Shown here piece by piece: positions 12,460 through 20,782 of a stretch of 58,024 bases of DNA. A model generated the notes under the pieces. The model made no database searches. It was not told where the DNA came from and saw only the letters and a program-made list of their open reading frames with translations. The DNA is from Candidatus Anaerostipes avistercoris (lineage in GTDB: Bacteria > Bacillota > Clostridia > Lachnospirales > Lachnospiraceae). Where the stretch lies: positions 1 through 58,024 of the forward strand of contig DWWD01000022.1 in NCBI GenBank assembly GCA_019119895.1, given 5' to 3'. Position 1 is the stretch's first letter; each line of letters opens with the position of its first letter. The translations under genes and the position numbers were made by a program.

Positions 12460-12495
12460 AACACTTCTTAAAACTTGTTTTAAGGAGTGTTTTTC
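12460..12495 (+). terminator. Terminator-like hairpin between secG and rnr
   Basis: ACACTTCTTAAAAC pairs with a following TTTTAAGGAGTGT and is followed by TTTTTCTTT. It likely attenuates readthrough from secG to rnr. Confidence 0.75.
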
Positions 12496-12554
12496 TTTCG
12501 CAGGGAAGAATTTTTCTGCTTCCGGATATCAGAGGTATAAAAGAGGAGACAGAG

Positions 12555-14720
12555 ATGAAGAATAACAGAAATGAACGAAAAAAGAAAATAAAAGATTTAA
12601 TCTATGATAAGCACTATCGTCCGATGAAGCAGAAGGAAATCGGATATCTGATGCAGGTTGCGCCGGAAGACAGACCGGAATTTGTAAGCCTGCTGCAGGA
12701 ACTTGTGGAAGAAGGAAGTATAGAAGTTACAAAACGAGGGAAATATAAACCAATCGAAAAGGAAGTACTGACAGGAGTTTTTACCTGTACAAAGAATGGA
12801 TACGGATTTGTCACTGTGGAAGGCAGGGATGAAGATTATTATATTCATGAGAAGAATATAAACGGAGCTTTCCATGAAGATAAAGTATTGATCGAGACCA
12901 TTGACGGACAGCAAAGATCCGGACACCATACAGAAGCCAGGATTATCAAGATTCTGGAACGAGGGATGAAGACCATTGTCGGAACCCTGGAGAAAAATCA
13001 GAACTTTGGGTTCGTTGTTCCGGATAATCAGCGTTTTGACAGCGATATCTTTCTGTCGAAGGAAGAATGCAAGAATCTGACCAGCGGATTTAAAGTCCTT
13101 GTGGAAATTACAGACTATGGGGATAAAAAGCACAGTCCGGAAGGACGGATCATAGAGGTTCTGGGACACAGAGATGATCCCAGAGTGGATATTTTATCCA
13201 TTGTGAAGGCATATAATATCCCAACGGAATTCAATGAACAGATTGAAAAGCAGCTGGAAAAGATTCCGGCGGAGATTAACGGCGATGATTTTCCGGAGAG
13301 AAAAGACCTGAGAGAACTGCCGACGGTCACAATCGATGGAGAGGACGCAAAAGATCTGGATGACGCCATTACATTGTCCAGAAAAGGAAAGCATTATCTC
13401 TTAGGGGTGCATATTGCCGATGTATCGGAATATGTAAAAGAAGGATCAGCTCTGGATCAGGAAGCTTTAAAACGAGGCACCAGTGTTTATTTGGTAGACC
13501 GGGTGATTCCGATGCTGCCCCATCAGCTTTCCAATGGAATCTGTTCTTTAAATGCAGGCTGTGACCGGCTTGCACTCAGCTGTATCATGGAGATCGACGA
13601 AGAGGGAAAAGTGGTGGACCATGAAATTGCGGAAACGGTGATCCGGATCAATGAGCGAATGACCTATACCAGTGTTGCGGCAATTCTGGAAGGCGATGCG
13701 AAAGAACGAAAAAGATATGAGAATCTTGTTTCCATGTTTGAGCTGATGAAAGAGCTATCTGATATACTCAGGGAACGCCGTCACGCAAGGGGAAGTATTG
13801 ATTTTGATTTCCCGGAATCCAAGATTATTTTAGATAAAAACGGACATACTGTGGATGTATTCCCTCAGGTAAGAAATGCTGCGACTAAGATCATTGAAGA
13901 TTTCATGCTCTGCGCCAATGAGACGGTTGCAGAGGAATTTTACTGGAGAGAGATTCCTTTTCTTTATCGTACGCATGATATACCAGATGGAGAGAAAGTC
14001 GATAAACTGCAGGAATTTTTGCAGAATTTCGGAATTTATCTTAAAATTAACAGGGAAGAGCTGCATCCGATGGAAGTTCAGAAACTGCTGACAAGAATTG
14101 AAGGGACACCTGAGGAACCGTTGATCAGCAGATTAACTCTGCGCTCTATGAAACAGGCGAAATACACAGTGCAGTGTTCTCTGCATTTTGGCCTGTCTAC
14201 CAGATATTACTGTCACTTCACATCTCCGATTCGAAGATATCCGGATCTTCAGATCCATCGGATCATCAAAGAAAATCTCCGGGGAACTTTCACGCCGGAA
14301 AGATATGCACATTATGAAGCAATTCTTCCGAAAGTGGCGGAGCAGTCATCCAAAACGGAGAGACGGGCAGATGAGACAGAGCGGGAAGTTGAGAAACTGA
14401 AGAAAGCGGAATACATGAAACGCAGAATCGGAGAAGTGCACGAGGGAATTGTTTCAAGCATTACCAGCTGGGGTGTTTATGTGGAACTGCCAAATACGGT
14501 GGAGGGAATGATTCATGTTTCCAAACTGCCGGGCGACTTCTATTATTATGATGAAGCGACATATTCTATGGTCGGCGAACATACAGGACGTCAGTTTAAA
14601 TTGGGTGAGCACGTAAAGATTCGGGTAGCAGGCGTTGACATGCTCCTGAAAAATATAGATTTTGATTTGGAGGAGGATGATTATGGCGAAGACCAGTGGA
14701 ACGAAGCTGATAGCCAATAA
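12555..14720 (+). CDS. rnr: Ribonuclease R
   Basis: A 3'-5' exoribonuclease that degrades structured RNA and acts with SmpB and tmRNA on non-stop messages. The 721 residues show an N-terminal winged-helix region (about 1-65), cold-shock domains (about 70-230), the RNB catalytic domain with the Asp cluster in [23 protein letters not shown], and a C-terminal S1 domain ([16 protein letters not shown]). GAGGAGAC precedes the ATG. Its 3' end overlaps smpB by 38 bases, implying coupled translation. Confidence 0.96.
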   Translation: MKNNRNERKKKIKDLIYDKHYRPMKQKEIGYLMQVAPEDRPEFVSLLQELVEEGSIEVTKRGKYKPIEKEVLTGVFTCTKNGYGFVTVEGRDEDYYIHEKNINGAFHEDKVLIETIDGQQRSGHHTEARIIKILERGMKTIVGTLEKNQNFGFVVPDNQRFDSDIFLSKEECKNLTSGFKVLVEITDYGDKKHSPEGRIIEVLGHRDDPRVDILSIVKAYNIPTEFNEQIEKQLEKIPAEINGDDFPERKDLRELPTVTIDGEDAKDLDDAITLSRKGKHYLLGVHIADVSEYVKEGSALDQEALKRGTSVYLVDRVIPMLPHQLSNGICSLNAGCDRLALSCIMEIDEEGKVVDHEIAETVIRINERMTYTSVAAILEGDAKERKRYENLVSMFELMKELSDILRERRHARGSIDFDFPESKIILDKNGHTVDVFPQVRNAATKIIEDFMLCANETVAEEFYWREIPFLYRTHDIPDGEKVDKLQEFLQNFGIYLKINREELHPMEVQKLLTRIEGTPEEPLISRLTLRSMKQAKYTVQCSLHFGLSTRYYCHFTSPIRRYPDLQIHRIIKENLRGTFTPERYAHYEAILPKVAEQSSKTERRADETEREVEKLKKAEYMKRRIGEVHEGIVSSITSWGVYVELPNTVEGMIHVSKLPGDFYYYDEATYSMVGEHTGRQFKLGEHVKIRVAGVDMLLKNIDFDLEEDDYGEDQWNEADSQ

Positions 14721-15153
14721 TAAGAAGGCAAGACACGATTATTTTGTGGAAGATACATTTGAAGCTGGCATTGTACTGCACGGAACAGAAGTAAAATCTC
14801 TGAGGCAGGGACACTGCAGCATCAAAGAAGCGTTTATTGGAATCGATGATGGAGAAGCTTTTATCCATCAAATGCATATCAGCCCGTATGAGAAAGGAAA
14901 TATTTTCAATAAAGATCCGCTGCGAGTCCGGAAACTTCTGCTCCACAGATCAGAGATTTCCAAAATGACAGGGCAGGTAAAGCAAAAAGGGTATACGTTG
15001 ATTCCGCTGAAAGTATACTTTAAGGGAAGCCTTGTAAAAGTAGAAATAGGACTCTGCCGCGGAAAGAAATTGTATGACAAACGTCAGGATATAGCCAAAA
15101 GAGACCAGCTCAGAGAAGCTCAGAGAGACTTCAAAGTGCGGAATTTCGGTTAA
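14683..15153 (+). CDS. smpB: SsrA-binding protein SmpB
   Basis: A 156-residue tmRNA-binding protein required for trans-translation. [28 protein letters not shown] and the C-terminal [15 protein letters not shown] tail that enters the ribosomal decoding site are all present. The ATG at 14683 is chosen because GGAGGAGGA (14669-14677) sits at the right distance; both lie inside rnr. ssrA follows directly. Confidence 0.97.
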   Translation: MAKTSGTKLIANNKKARHDYFVEDTFEAGIVLHGTEVKSLRQGHCSIKEAFIGIDDGEAFIHQMHISPYEKGNIFNKDPLRVRKLLLHRSEISKMTGQVKQKGYTLIPLKVYFKGSLVKVEIGLCRGKKLYDKRQDIAKRDQLREAQRDFKVRNFG

Positions 15154-15166
15154 TCTTCAGGGCATC

Positions 15167-15195
15167 TTGACATACAGAAAGAAAAAAGATATAAT
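15167..15195 (+). promoter_or_regulatory. Consensus promoter of ssrA
   Basis: Perfect TTGACA (15167-15172) and TATAAT (15190-15195) with a 17-bp spacer. Transcription would start near 15202, immediately before a hairpin CGGGACTG/CAGTCCCG (15203-15228) in the precursor leader. Confidence 0.88.
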
Positions 15196-15244
15196 TACAG
15201 TTCGGGACTGGAAGTGTTTTCAGTCCCGCAGGTTTCAATATTCA

Positions 15245-15589
15245 GGGCCAGTACTGGTTTCGACAGGGATCTTGAAGCTTGAGGAGCCATTGGGAGGGAC
15301 CACCTTACGGTACAAACTTAAATATAAACGCAGATAATAATAAATTAGCGTACGCTGCAGCCTAATTGCAGCAGCTGCCTTCGGATCACCTGCAGTCTGA
15401 AGATACAGCTTCAATGATGCAGGACACTCGTCTGCTTAAGCTTTGCGGCAGATGAAGTATTTATGAAGCTACTGAAGCAGCCATCCCGTCTGCCGGAGTG
15501 CTGTGGAGGGAATGTCAGTAGGCAGACTGTAATGGGAGAGCCTTAAGTGAACGGATTTTTGGACGCGGGTTCGACTCCCGCCTGGTCCA
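15245..15589 (+). ncRNA. ssrA: Transfer-messenger RNA (tmRNA)
   Basis: Rescues stalled ribosomes. The 5' GGGCCAG (15245-15251) pairs with 3' CTGGTCC (15582-15588) as the acceptor stem, with discriminator A at 15589. The conserved TACTGGTTTCGACAGGG and the T arm GCGGGTTCGACTCCCGC are present. The tag frame starts at the resume codon GCA (15330) and reads ADNNKLAYAAA, then TAA at 15363-15365. The CCA end is not encoded. It follows rnr and smpB. The 3' boundary is one edge of a direct repeat. Confidence 0.96.
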
Positions 15590-15619
15590 TCTCAAAACTC
15601 ACGTATTTACGTGGGTTTT
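15588..15619 (+). repeat. 32-bp direct repeat, copy 1, at the 3' end of ssrA (also terminator)
   Basis: Identical to 16824-16855. It starts on the last two bases of tmRNA and contains the ACTCACGTA/TACGTGGGT stem followed by a T-rich run, so it also ends ssrA transcription. Just downstream lie GTGTTGCA (15628) and GTGCTGCA (15639), spaced like arm sites of tyrosine integrases. It is a likely attachment-site relic. Confidence 0.75.
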
Positions 15620-15676
15620 ATTTTTTTGTGTTGCATTTGTGCTGCATAAAATATATGTTGAAAGAGAGTATTTGGC

Positions 15677-15892
15677 ATGAGTGATGAATTTGCAAAAATG
15701 AAAAGAGATTTCATGAATGTAAAAAACGGATATGAGTGGAATGAATTCAAGGAAAAATATGCAGATTATTCTCTCAGAGATATCGATGAGGAGATGAGAA
15801 TACATTTTAATGAAATACTGAGGAGCAATGTAGCAAAAGAGATGCTGGAGAACCCTCATATTCATTATGATGTAAAAAGGAAGAAAAGATAG
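15677..15892 (+). CDS. Small protein of unknown function in the ssrA island
   Basis: A 71-residue charged, helical, soluble protein (FAKMKRDFMNVKNGYEWNEF, then YADYSLRDIDEEM and a basic C terminus). No family is recognised. An AGAGAG upstream of the ATG is a weak binding site. It lies between the two 32-bp repeats and ahead of the toxin-antitoxin-like pair, so it is probably part of the inserted segment. Confidence 0.5.
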   Translation: MSDEFAKMKRDFMNVKNGYEWNEFKEKYADYSLRDIDEEMRIHFNEILRSNVAKEMLENPHIHYDVKRKKR

Positions 15893-15927
15893 TCTGTTTG
15901 AATATAATTAAAAAATTTTAAAAATAC

Positions 15928-15957
15928 TTGATTTGTTTTCCTGTGTTTGTGTATAAT
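15928..15957 (+). promoter_or_regulatory. Promoter of the TA-like pair
   Basis: TTGATT (15928-15933), 18 bp, TATAAT (15952-15957). It is followed by an 80-base leader to the first start codon. Confidence 0.6.
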
Positions 15958-16036
15958 TTAAATGTAGGAGAAATAGAGTTTTAGTGTTTAATTTTTGCTT
16001 TATTGAACAATGCTAAAAGTGAAAGGAGTGAATCGT

Positions 16037-16207
16037 ATGGCAACAAGTAGTATTTTAAAAAGTGTAAATATTAAAAAAAGAAAATCTGGCCGTACATTTA
16101 TCGATGCTTTGGCGAAATCAAAAAAAAGTAAAGGTAAGACGGTTAAGATGAGTAGACCTTGCAGAGAAGTAGTAGATGGAAAGACAATAAAGGAATTATT
16201 CAAATAG
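16037..16207 (+). CDS. Small basic protein, putative antitoxin partner of a GNAT toxin
   Basis: A 56-residue, very lysine-rich protein beginning MATSSILKSVNIKKRKSG and ending VVDGKTIKELFK. Similar short MATSSI-type proteins occur upstream of GNAT acetyltransferases in gut Firmicutes, as far as I recall. It has no visible ribbon-helix-helix or helix-turn-helix, unlike classical antitoxins of GNAT toxins. The ATG at 16037 follows AAAGGAG with standard spacing; a longer frame starts at 16010. The stop is three bases before the next ATG, implying translational coupling. The antitoxin role is inference. Confidence 0.6.
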   Translation: MATSSILKSVNIKKRKSGRTFIDALAKSKKSKGKTVKMSRPCREVVDGKTIKELFK

Positions 16208-16210
16208 ACG

Positions 16211-16813
16211 ATGGAAGAGTATATACAAATTAATTTGGGTCACCTATTGGAGGAGAAAGGAGAGAATGGAACAAATTCTATTCTCTCTACTTTTTCGTGT
16301 CCGGTTAATAAAGACATAGAAGATTTTTTAAAAAACAAAGCAATTAGTTTCAGTAATATGGGTTTTGCAAAAACACATTTAGTATTTTTAAAAAAGGATG
16401 CAGAATTAGATCTTGTTGGATATTTTGCTATTGCAAATAAACCTTTAGAAATTAAAGGTTCGGCTTTATCGCAGACAATGCGAAAAAAAATAAAAAACCA
16501 TGGAGCTTTTGATCCGATTACAAAAAGGTATGTAGTTCCAGCAATTTTGATCGCTCAGTTTGGGAAAAATTTCAACGATGGGAATCAAAAACAAATACGG
16601 GGTGATGAATTAATGCATTTAACGTTAGAAAAGGTAAAATCTGTTCAGTCAGATGTAGGGAGCAGATTTGCTTATGTTGAATGTGAAAATAAGAGTAAGT
16701 TGATTAATTTTTATGAAAGACATGGTTTTGTAAAATTTGGAGAAAGAGAAACAGATCGTAAATCTGAAAGTAGTAATAGAACACTAGTACAACTATTAAA
16801 ATACATACGTTAG
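16211..16813 (+). CDS. GNAT-family protein, putative acetyltransferase toxin
   Basis: A 200-residue protein with a C-terminal GNAT fold: LVGYFAIANKPLEIKGSAL, an AILIAQFGKNF segment (strand 4), and VGSRFAYVECENKSKLINFYERHGFVKFG, the strand/helix after the acetyl-CoA site that ends most GNAT domains. Residues 1-60 form a separate helical part (DIEDFLKNKAISFSNMG). It is coupled to the small basic protein upstream, as in toxin-antitoxin operons where GNAT toxins acetylate aminoacyl-tRNA. Within the 32-bp-repeat-bounded segment, AT-rich compared with neighbours. Toxicity is not proven. Confidence 0.65.
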   Translation: MEEYIQINLGHLLEEKGENGTNSILSTFSCPVNKDIEDFLKNKAISFSNMGFAKTHLVFLKKDAELDLVGYFAIANKPLEIKGSALSQTMRKKIKNHGAFDPITKRYVVPAILIAQFGKNFNDGNQKQIRGDELMHLTLEKVKSVQSDVGSRFAYVECENKSKLINFYERHGFVKFGERETDRKSESSNRTLVQLLKYIR

Positions 16814-16823
16814 ATTTCAATTT

Positions 16824-16855
16824 CATCTCAAAACTCACGTATTTACGTGGGTTTT
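16824..16855 (+). repeat. 32-bp direct repeat, copy 2 (also terminator)
   Basis: Perfect copy of 15588-15619, again followed by TTCTTTT, so it terminates the GNAT transcript. The sequence beyond it (TTTTGCGTTTATGTTC) is weakly similar to that beyond copy 1, suggesting a duplicated attachment region that has partly diverged. Confidence 0.75.
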
Positions 16856-16912
16856 TCTTTTCCATTTTGCGTTTATGTTCTTTGAAATATATAATGAAAA
16901 AGAGGTGGTAGT

Positions 16913-17116
16913 ATGATGATAGATGATTTGATTAAAAGATGGGAAAATAAAGAAAACACAGATGAGGGATGGTTACAGCTTGAAAAAGATATGATTCAAT
17001 TTTTGCATGAAGATCATCCGCTGGAAGAGAAAAGGAAACTGTCGCCTTTAGGAATATTAGAGTCAACAGTGGTAGTCTGCGACGGAATAAAAAGAAGAAA
17101 AGGTTTAATTAAATAG
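16913..17116 (+). CDS. Small protein of unknown function
   Basis: A 67-residue acidic/charged soluble protein (DLIKRWENKENTDEGWLQLEK, then FLHEDHPLEEKRKLSPLGI). GAGGTGG precedes the ATG; ATG 16916 is an alternative. It lies just outside the second repeat and may be the old neighbour of ssrA or part of a larger insertion. No family is recognised. Confidence 0.5.
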   Translation: MMIDDLIKRWENKENTDEGWLQLEKDMIQFLHEDHPLEEKRKLSPLGILESTVVVCDGIKRRKGLIK

Positions 17117-17210
17117 ATTGACGGAATTATCACGGATCACAATTTATCACCGGGCCTTTACAGTAAATTTTGTAAAAAAGTACCAATTTATGTAGCTCGG
17201 GAGGAAGAAA

Positions 17211-18176
17211 ATGAAGAGAATCGTTAAAATTGAACCATTTTATGAACCACGAATCTGGGGAGGAGGAACAAGGCTTGCAGAAGAATTTCATTATAAAACA
17301 GATGTGGAACCATTGGGAGAAGTGTATAATGTAGTTGCACTTGCCGGACATGCCGATTGTTTTGTACCGGAAATGAATCGAACTCTGTCACAATTATATA
17401 TTGATTGTCCGGAATGGTTTCAATGTGAAACGCCGGAACTTCCGGTTCGAGTGAATATTCTGGATCCGGTGGAGGACTTGTCCATACAAATTCATCCAGA
17501 CGATGATTTTGCTGCGAAATATAACGGAGGACGCGGAAAACCGGAAGCATGGGTTATTCTGGACACCCCGGAAGACGGTGAGATTGAATTTGGACACTAT
17601 GCTGAAACAAAAGAAGAATTTAAGAATTGGACGGAGAATCACAGATGGGATAAATTGCTGCGTTATTTAAAAGCTGAGAAAGATGGATTTATTAACATTC
17701 CAGCAGGAACTTTACATGCGATCGGGAAAGGAGTGCTTACCTATAATGTTTCCAGAAATGCTGACTGTACGCTGCGTTTATATGATTATGACAGAATTGA
17801 TCCTTCCACAGGACAAAAACGGGAGATTCAGCCGGAAGAAGTATATGACAATGTGAATCTGCCGGATAAAATGATTTCATTTCAGCAATTTCCGGAAGCA
17901 GATGAATTCGGAGTTAAAGTAACACGCTATTGGGATGAGCCGGGACTTTATACACTATACAGGCTGCGGGTAGAGAAAAAAGGAAAATTCCTTCATGATC
18001 AGTTTGCGTTTTATACTTGTGTCAAAGGAGAAGGAAAAATTCATGGAGTACCTGTCCGGCAGGGAGAAACACTCCTGGTTCCTGCGGAAATGGGCTGGGT
18101 TTGCTTTGAAGGTAATATGGATTTATTCTTAGCTTCCTATCGCAATGAAATGCTGCGGTGGGAAGAGTGTCAATAG
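17211..18176 (+). CDS. manA: Mannose-6-phosphate isomerase, class I
   Basis: Interconverts mannose 6-phosphate and fructose 6-phosphate, feeding mannose into glycolysis. The 321-residue zinc cupin enzyme has RIWGG near the start, the metal site SIQIHPDD, GKPEAWVI, and PAGTLHAIGKG in the catalytic cupin, with a smaller C-terminal cupin. Length matches the short Bacillota form. GGGAGGAAG precedes the ATG. A terminator follows, so it is probably monocistronic. Confidence 0.94.
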   Translation: MKRIVKIEPFYEPRIWGGGTRLAEEFHYKTDVEPLGEVYNVVALAGHADCFVPEMNRTLSQLYIDCPEWFQCETPELPVRVNILDPVEDLSIQIHPDDDFAAKYNGGRGKPEAWVILDTPEDGEIEFGHYAETKEEFKNWTENHRWDKLLRYLKAEKDGFINIPAGTLHAIGKGVLTYNVSRNADCTLRLYDYDRIDPSTGQKREIQPEEVYDNVNLPDKMISFQQFPEADEFGVKVTRYWDEPGLYTLYRLRVEKKGKFLHDQFAFYTCVKGEGKIHGVPVRQGETLLVPAEMGWVCFEGNMDLFLASYRNEMLRWEECQ

Positions 18177-18188
18177 AGAGCAGATTTT

Positions 18189-18216
18189 GAGCCTGGAAAC
18201 TGCCAGGCTCTCTTTT
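18189..18216 (+). terminator. Intrinsic terminator after manA
   Basis: GAGCCTGG/CCAGGCTC perfect 8-bp stem followed by TCTTTTT. Confidence 0.85.
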
Positions 18217-18845
18217 TATGCATTTTTTACAGCTTCCAGAAAACGCTGTTTTGCCGCATCCCAGTTTATAACATGGAGCCAGTCATCAAAATAATCGCCC
18301 CGGAGATTATAATGTTTCAGATAATAGGCGTGCTCCCATACATCAACATTCAGAATAGGATGCAGATTTTCACCGATGGGAGTATCCTGATTGGCGGTTG
18401 TCATGATTTTCAAATTGCCGTGATCCAGCACAACCCAGGCATATCCTGAGCCGAAAACAGACAAAGCAGCCTGCTTGAGCCGTTCGGAGAAATCATGAAA
18501 GTCCGGGAAATATTTTTCAATTTCCCGAACGACGGAAAGATTGATCAAAGATTTTTCAGGCGGAGTCATTCCATCAAAAAAGAAACGATGATTATATACG
18601 CCGCCGGCCTGTCTGCGGATTGGAACCTGCAGAGAAGGAGGAAGCTCCTGCCAGCGGTATAAAAGTTCTTCCAGACTCCATGTCTGGTACTGGGGATTTT
18701 CCTTCAGAAGCGCATTCAGATTGTCAATATATGTCTGCAAATGACGGTCATGATGCAGATGCATGGTCTTTTGATCAATATATGGTTCCAGTGCATCATA
18801 ACTGTAGGGAAGAGGTTTATTGACGAAAGGGTAGTGATAGTTCAT
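18216..18845 (-). CDS. sod: Superoxide dismutase, Fe/Mn family
   Basis: Dismutates superoxide in the cytosol. The 209-residue product has the family pattern of metal ligands: His31 in the HLHHDRH segment, the His of YNHRFFF, and Asp/His in DVWEHAYY. FGSGYAWVV and PILNVDVWEHAYYLKHYN are strongly conserved. The mid region (GGVYNHRFFFDGM) is slightly unusual, so the preferred metal cannot be told. GGAG lies just ahead of the minus-strand ATG. It is convergent with manA. Confidence 0.9.
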   Translation of the reverse strand: MNYHYPFVNKPLPYSYDALEPYIDQKTMHLHHDRHLQTYIDNLNALLKENPQYQTWSLEELLYRWQELPPSLQVPIRRQAGGVYNHRFFFDGMTPPEKSLINLSVVREIEKYFPDFHDFSERLKQAALSVFGSGYAWVVLDHGNLKIMTTANQDTPIGENLHPILNVDVWEHAYYLKHYNLRGDYFDDWLHVINWDAAKQRFLEAVKNA

Positions 18846-18872
18846 GGGATCTCCTTAAAATATTTTATGATG

Positions 18873-18899
18873 AAGAGCCCGGGAAAGTCCCAGGCTCTT
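18873..18899 (-). other. Long hairpin in the sod leader
   Basis: A 12-bp inverted repeat with a three-base loop (arms 18873-18884 and 18888-18899, one G-U or mismatch). No T run follows on either strand, so it is not a classical terminator. It lies about 30 bases upstream of the sod start on the minus strand and may be an mRNA-stabilising or regulatory leader structure. Confidence 0.4.
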
Positions 18900-18937
18900 G
18901 AGATATATCGAAGTGTAAAGAACGGTTTTTAAATGAA

Positions 18938-19105
18938 TCATTCAGGTTTCTTTGGCGGTCTGATATCACATTTCTCACATTTTTCGCATTTTTTCAGAAG
19001 AGGAAGAACCATTTCTAATTTTGATTTTAAAACCATTTCCAGATTGGTAACTTTCTCAACCATACTTTCCACGGACCGATTAACTTCGATCAGGTCTTTC
19101 TGGCT
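18938..19105 (-). pseudogene. 3' remnant of an unidentified minus-strand gene
   Basis: A minus-strand open frame encodes a helical C-terminal tail rich in Leu, Lys and Cys (DLIEVNRSVESMVEKVTNLEM, then LLKKCEKCEKCDIRPP). Its upstream codons run backwards through the flavodoxin gene at 19084-19749, where the reading is not meaningful. Hence only the 3' part of the gene survives. The repeated CEKCEKC suggests metal binding. The family is not recognised. Confidence 0.4.
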
Positions 19106-19749
19106 GCAGTAATTCCAATGAGGAGAGTACTCAGTCAGAATCAACCAGGGAAACTACTACAGAGGAAGCGGCGTCTTCCGGTACGGCGGCAGATTCCGGC
19201 CGGCAGACGGACGGTAAGGTTCTCGTAGCTTATTTTTCTTGGGCGGATAATGCGGTTCTGGATGAAGATGTGGATGCAGTGATTTCACCAAGCGTTATTG
19301 CACCGGGAAATGTAGAAGAGCTTGCAGGATGGGTCCAGGAAGAAACAGGAGGAGATTTATTTTCCATTCGTGTGACGGATCCGTATCCAAGTGACTGGGA
19401 TGACTGTCTGGAGCGGGCGAATGAAGAACGGGGTGATGATGCCAGACCGGAACTGGAAGAGAACGTAGAAAATCTGGATGATTATGACACAGTTTATCTT
19501 GGATATCCAAACTGGTGGTATGGCGTCCCAATGGCACTGTTGTCATTTCTGGAAGAAAATGATCTTTCCGGAAAACAGGTATATCTGTTCTGCTCTCATG
19601 GTACAGGAGGGCTTGCCAATAGTGTTGATATTATCACAGATGCTCTTCCGGATGCGGAAATATCAGACAATATCTTTGACTGTTACGAAGAAGATGCATC
19701 CTCATCTGAAAATGATATAAAGCAATGGGTGTCTCAGACAAATTCTTAA
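19084..19749 (+). pseudogene. Flavodoxin lipoprotein gene, 5' truncated
   Basis: The frame opens just after a TAA at 19081 and encodes the end of a lipoprotein signal (LSGC lipobox), a Ser/Thr/Glu linker, and a complete flavodoxin-like domain (VLVAYFSWADN, DYDTVYLGYPNWWYGVP, FCSHGTGGLANS). No ATG, GTG or TTG exists upstream of the lipobox in frame, so start codon and signal peptide are missing. Translation could begin only at an internal GTG (19270), giving a truncated domain. The junction near 19090-19105 abuts a minus-strand gene remnant. It would have been the first gene of the DUF362-permease unit. Confidence 0.6.
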
Positions 19750-19762
19750 AAAGGAGGCGGCA

Positions 19763-20767
19763 ATGAGAAAGAAATTTTGCTTCATTATATTTACAATATT
19801 GCTGACAGGAGCAGTATCTGTGGGGTGCGGATCGAGGAATGATAATGCGTCAGAGATGGAAACATCTTCATCCTCAGAAACAGATGCCAGACAGTGGAAT
19901 ACCGGAGACGGTCCGGAAGTTTATATGACCGAAGATATCAGCTCGGACGGTCTGATGCAGGTGTATGAAGCTCTGGACGTGAAAAACATGGGAAACCATG
20001 CGGGTGTCAAGATCAGTACAGGTGAAACCGGAAGCAACTATCTGCGTCCGGAATTGATACAGAATCTTGTGGAAGAAGTAAACGGAACCATCGTAGAATG
20101 CAATACAGCCTATGGCGGAGACCGGGCGAATACGGCTTATCATATGCAGCTGGCGGAAGATCACGGCTATACGGAGATTGCGGACGTAGATATTATGGAT
20201 GCAGACGGTTCCATGACAATTCCGGTGGAAGGCGGCAGCCGCCTGGAAGAAAATCAGGTAGGTTCTCATTTTACAGATTATGACTATTATGTCGTTTTGT
20301 CTCACTTTAAAGGGCACGCGATGGCAGGATATGGAGGAGCCATTAAAAATATTTCCATCGGCATGGCGTCTGCGGAAGGAAAATCTTTTATCCATTCAGG
20401 CGGCACCGGGGGAGATATGTGGAGCGGTGAACAGGATGCGTTTCTGGAATCTATGGCGGAAGCGGGAAAATCTGTCAGTGATTATATGGACGGAAATATG
20501 CTGTATATTAACGTGATGAACCGCCTTTCTGTGGACTGTGACTGTGACAGCAATCCTGCCGAACCGGATATGCACGACATCGGAATTCTAGCCTCTTTTG
20601 ATCCGGTGGCGCTGGATCAGGCATGTATTGATCTGGTGGATGCAGCGGAAGACGGAGATTCTCTGATGGAAAGAATTGAATCAAGAAACGGACTGCTGAC
20701 GCTGGAACACGCCGAGGAAATCGGCCTTGGCAGCAGAAGCTATTCATTGATCAATATCGATGAGTAA
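19763..20767 (+). CDS. DUF362-domain lipoprotein
   Basis: A 334-residue exported lipoprotein: residues 1-21 form a signal peptide ending in a VGC lipobox with Cys22, then an acidic/Ser linker. The body matches the DUF362 family (VKISTGETGSNYLRPELI, YYVVLSHFKGHAMAGYGGAIKN, IGMASAEGKS). Relatives often carry ferredoxin-type Fe-S clusters; here only a DCDCDSNP segment holds cysteines. It is 13 bases after the flavodoxin remnant and 15 before a permease, so likely one operon. An electron-transfer role is inference from family and context. Confidence 0.75.
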   Translation: MRKKFCFIIFTILLTGAVSVGCGSRNDNASEMETSSSSETDARQWNTGDGPEVYMTEDISSDGLMQVYEALDVKNMGNHAGVKISTGETGSNYLRPELIQNLVEEVNGTIVECNTAYGGDRANTAYHMQLAEDHGYTEIADVDIMDADGSMTIPVEGGSRLEENQVGSHFTDYDYYVVLSHFKGHAMAGYGGAIKNISIGMASAEGKSFIHSGGTGGDMWSGEQDAFLESMAEAGKSVSDYMDGNMLYINVMNRLSVDCDCDSNPAEPDMHDIGILASFDPVALDQACIDLVDAAEDGDSLMERIESRNGLLTLEHAEEIGLGSRSYSLINIDE

Positions 20768-20782
20768 ACGGGAGGACTTGCA

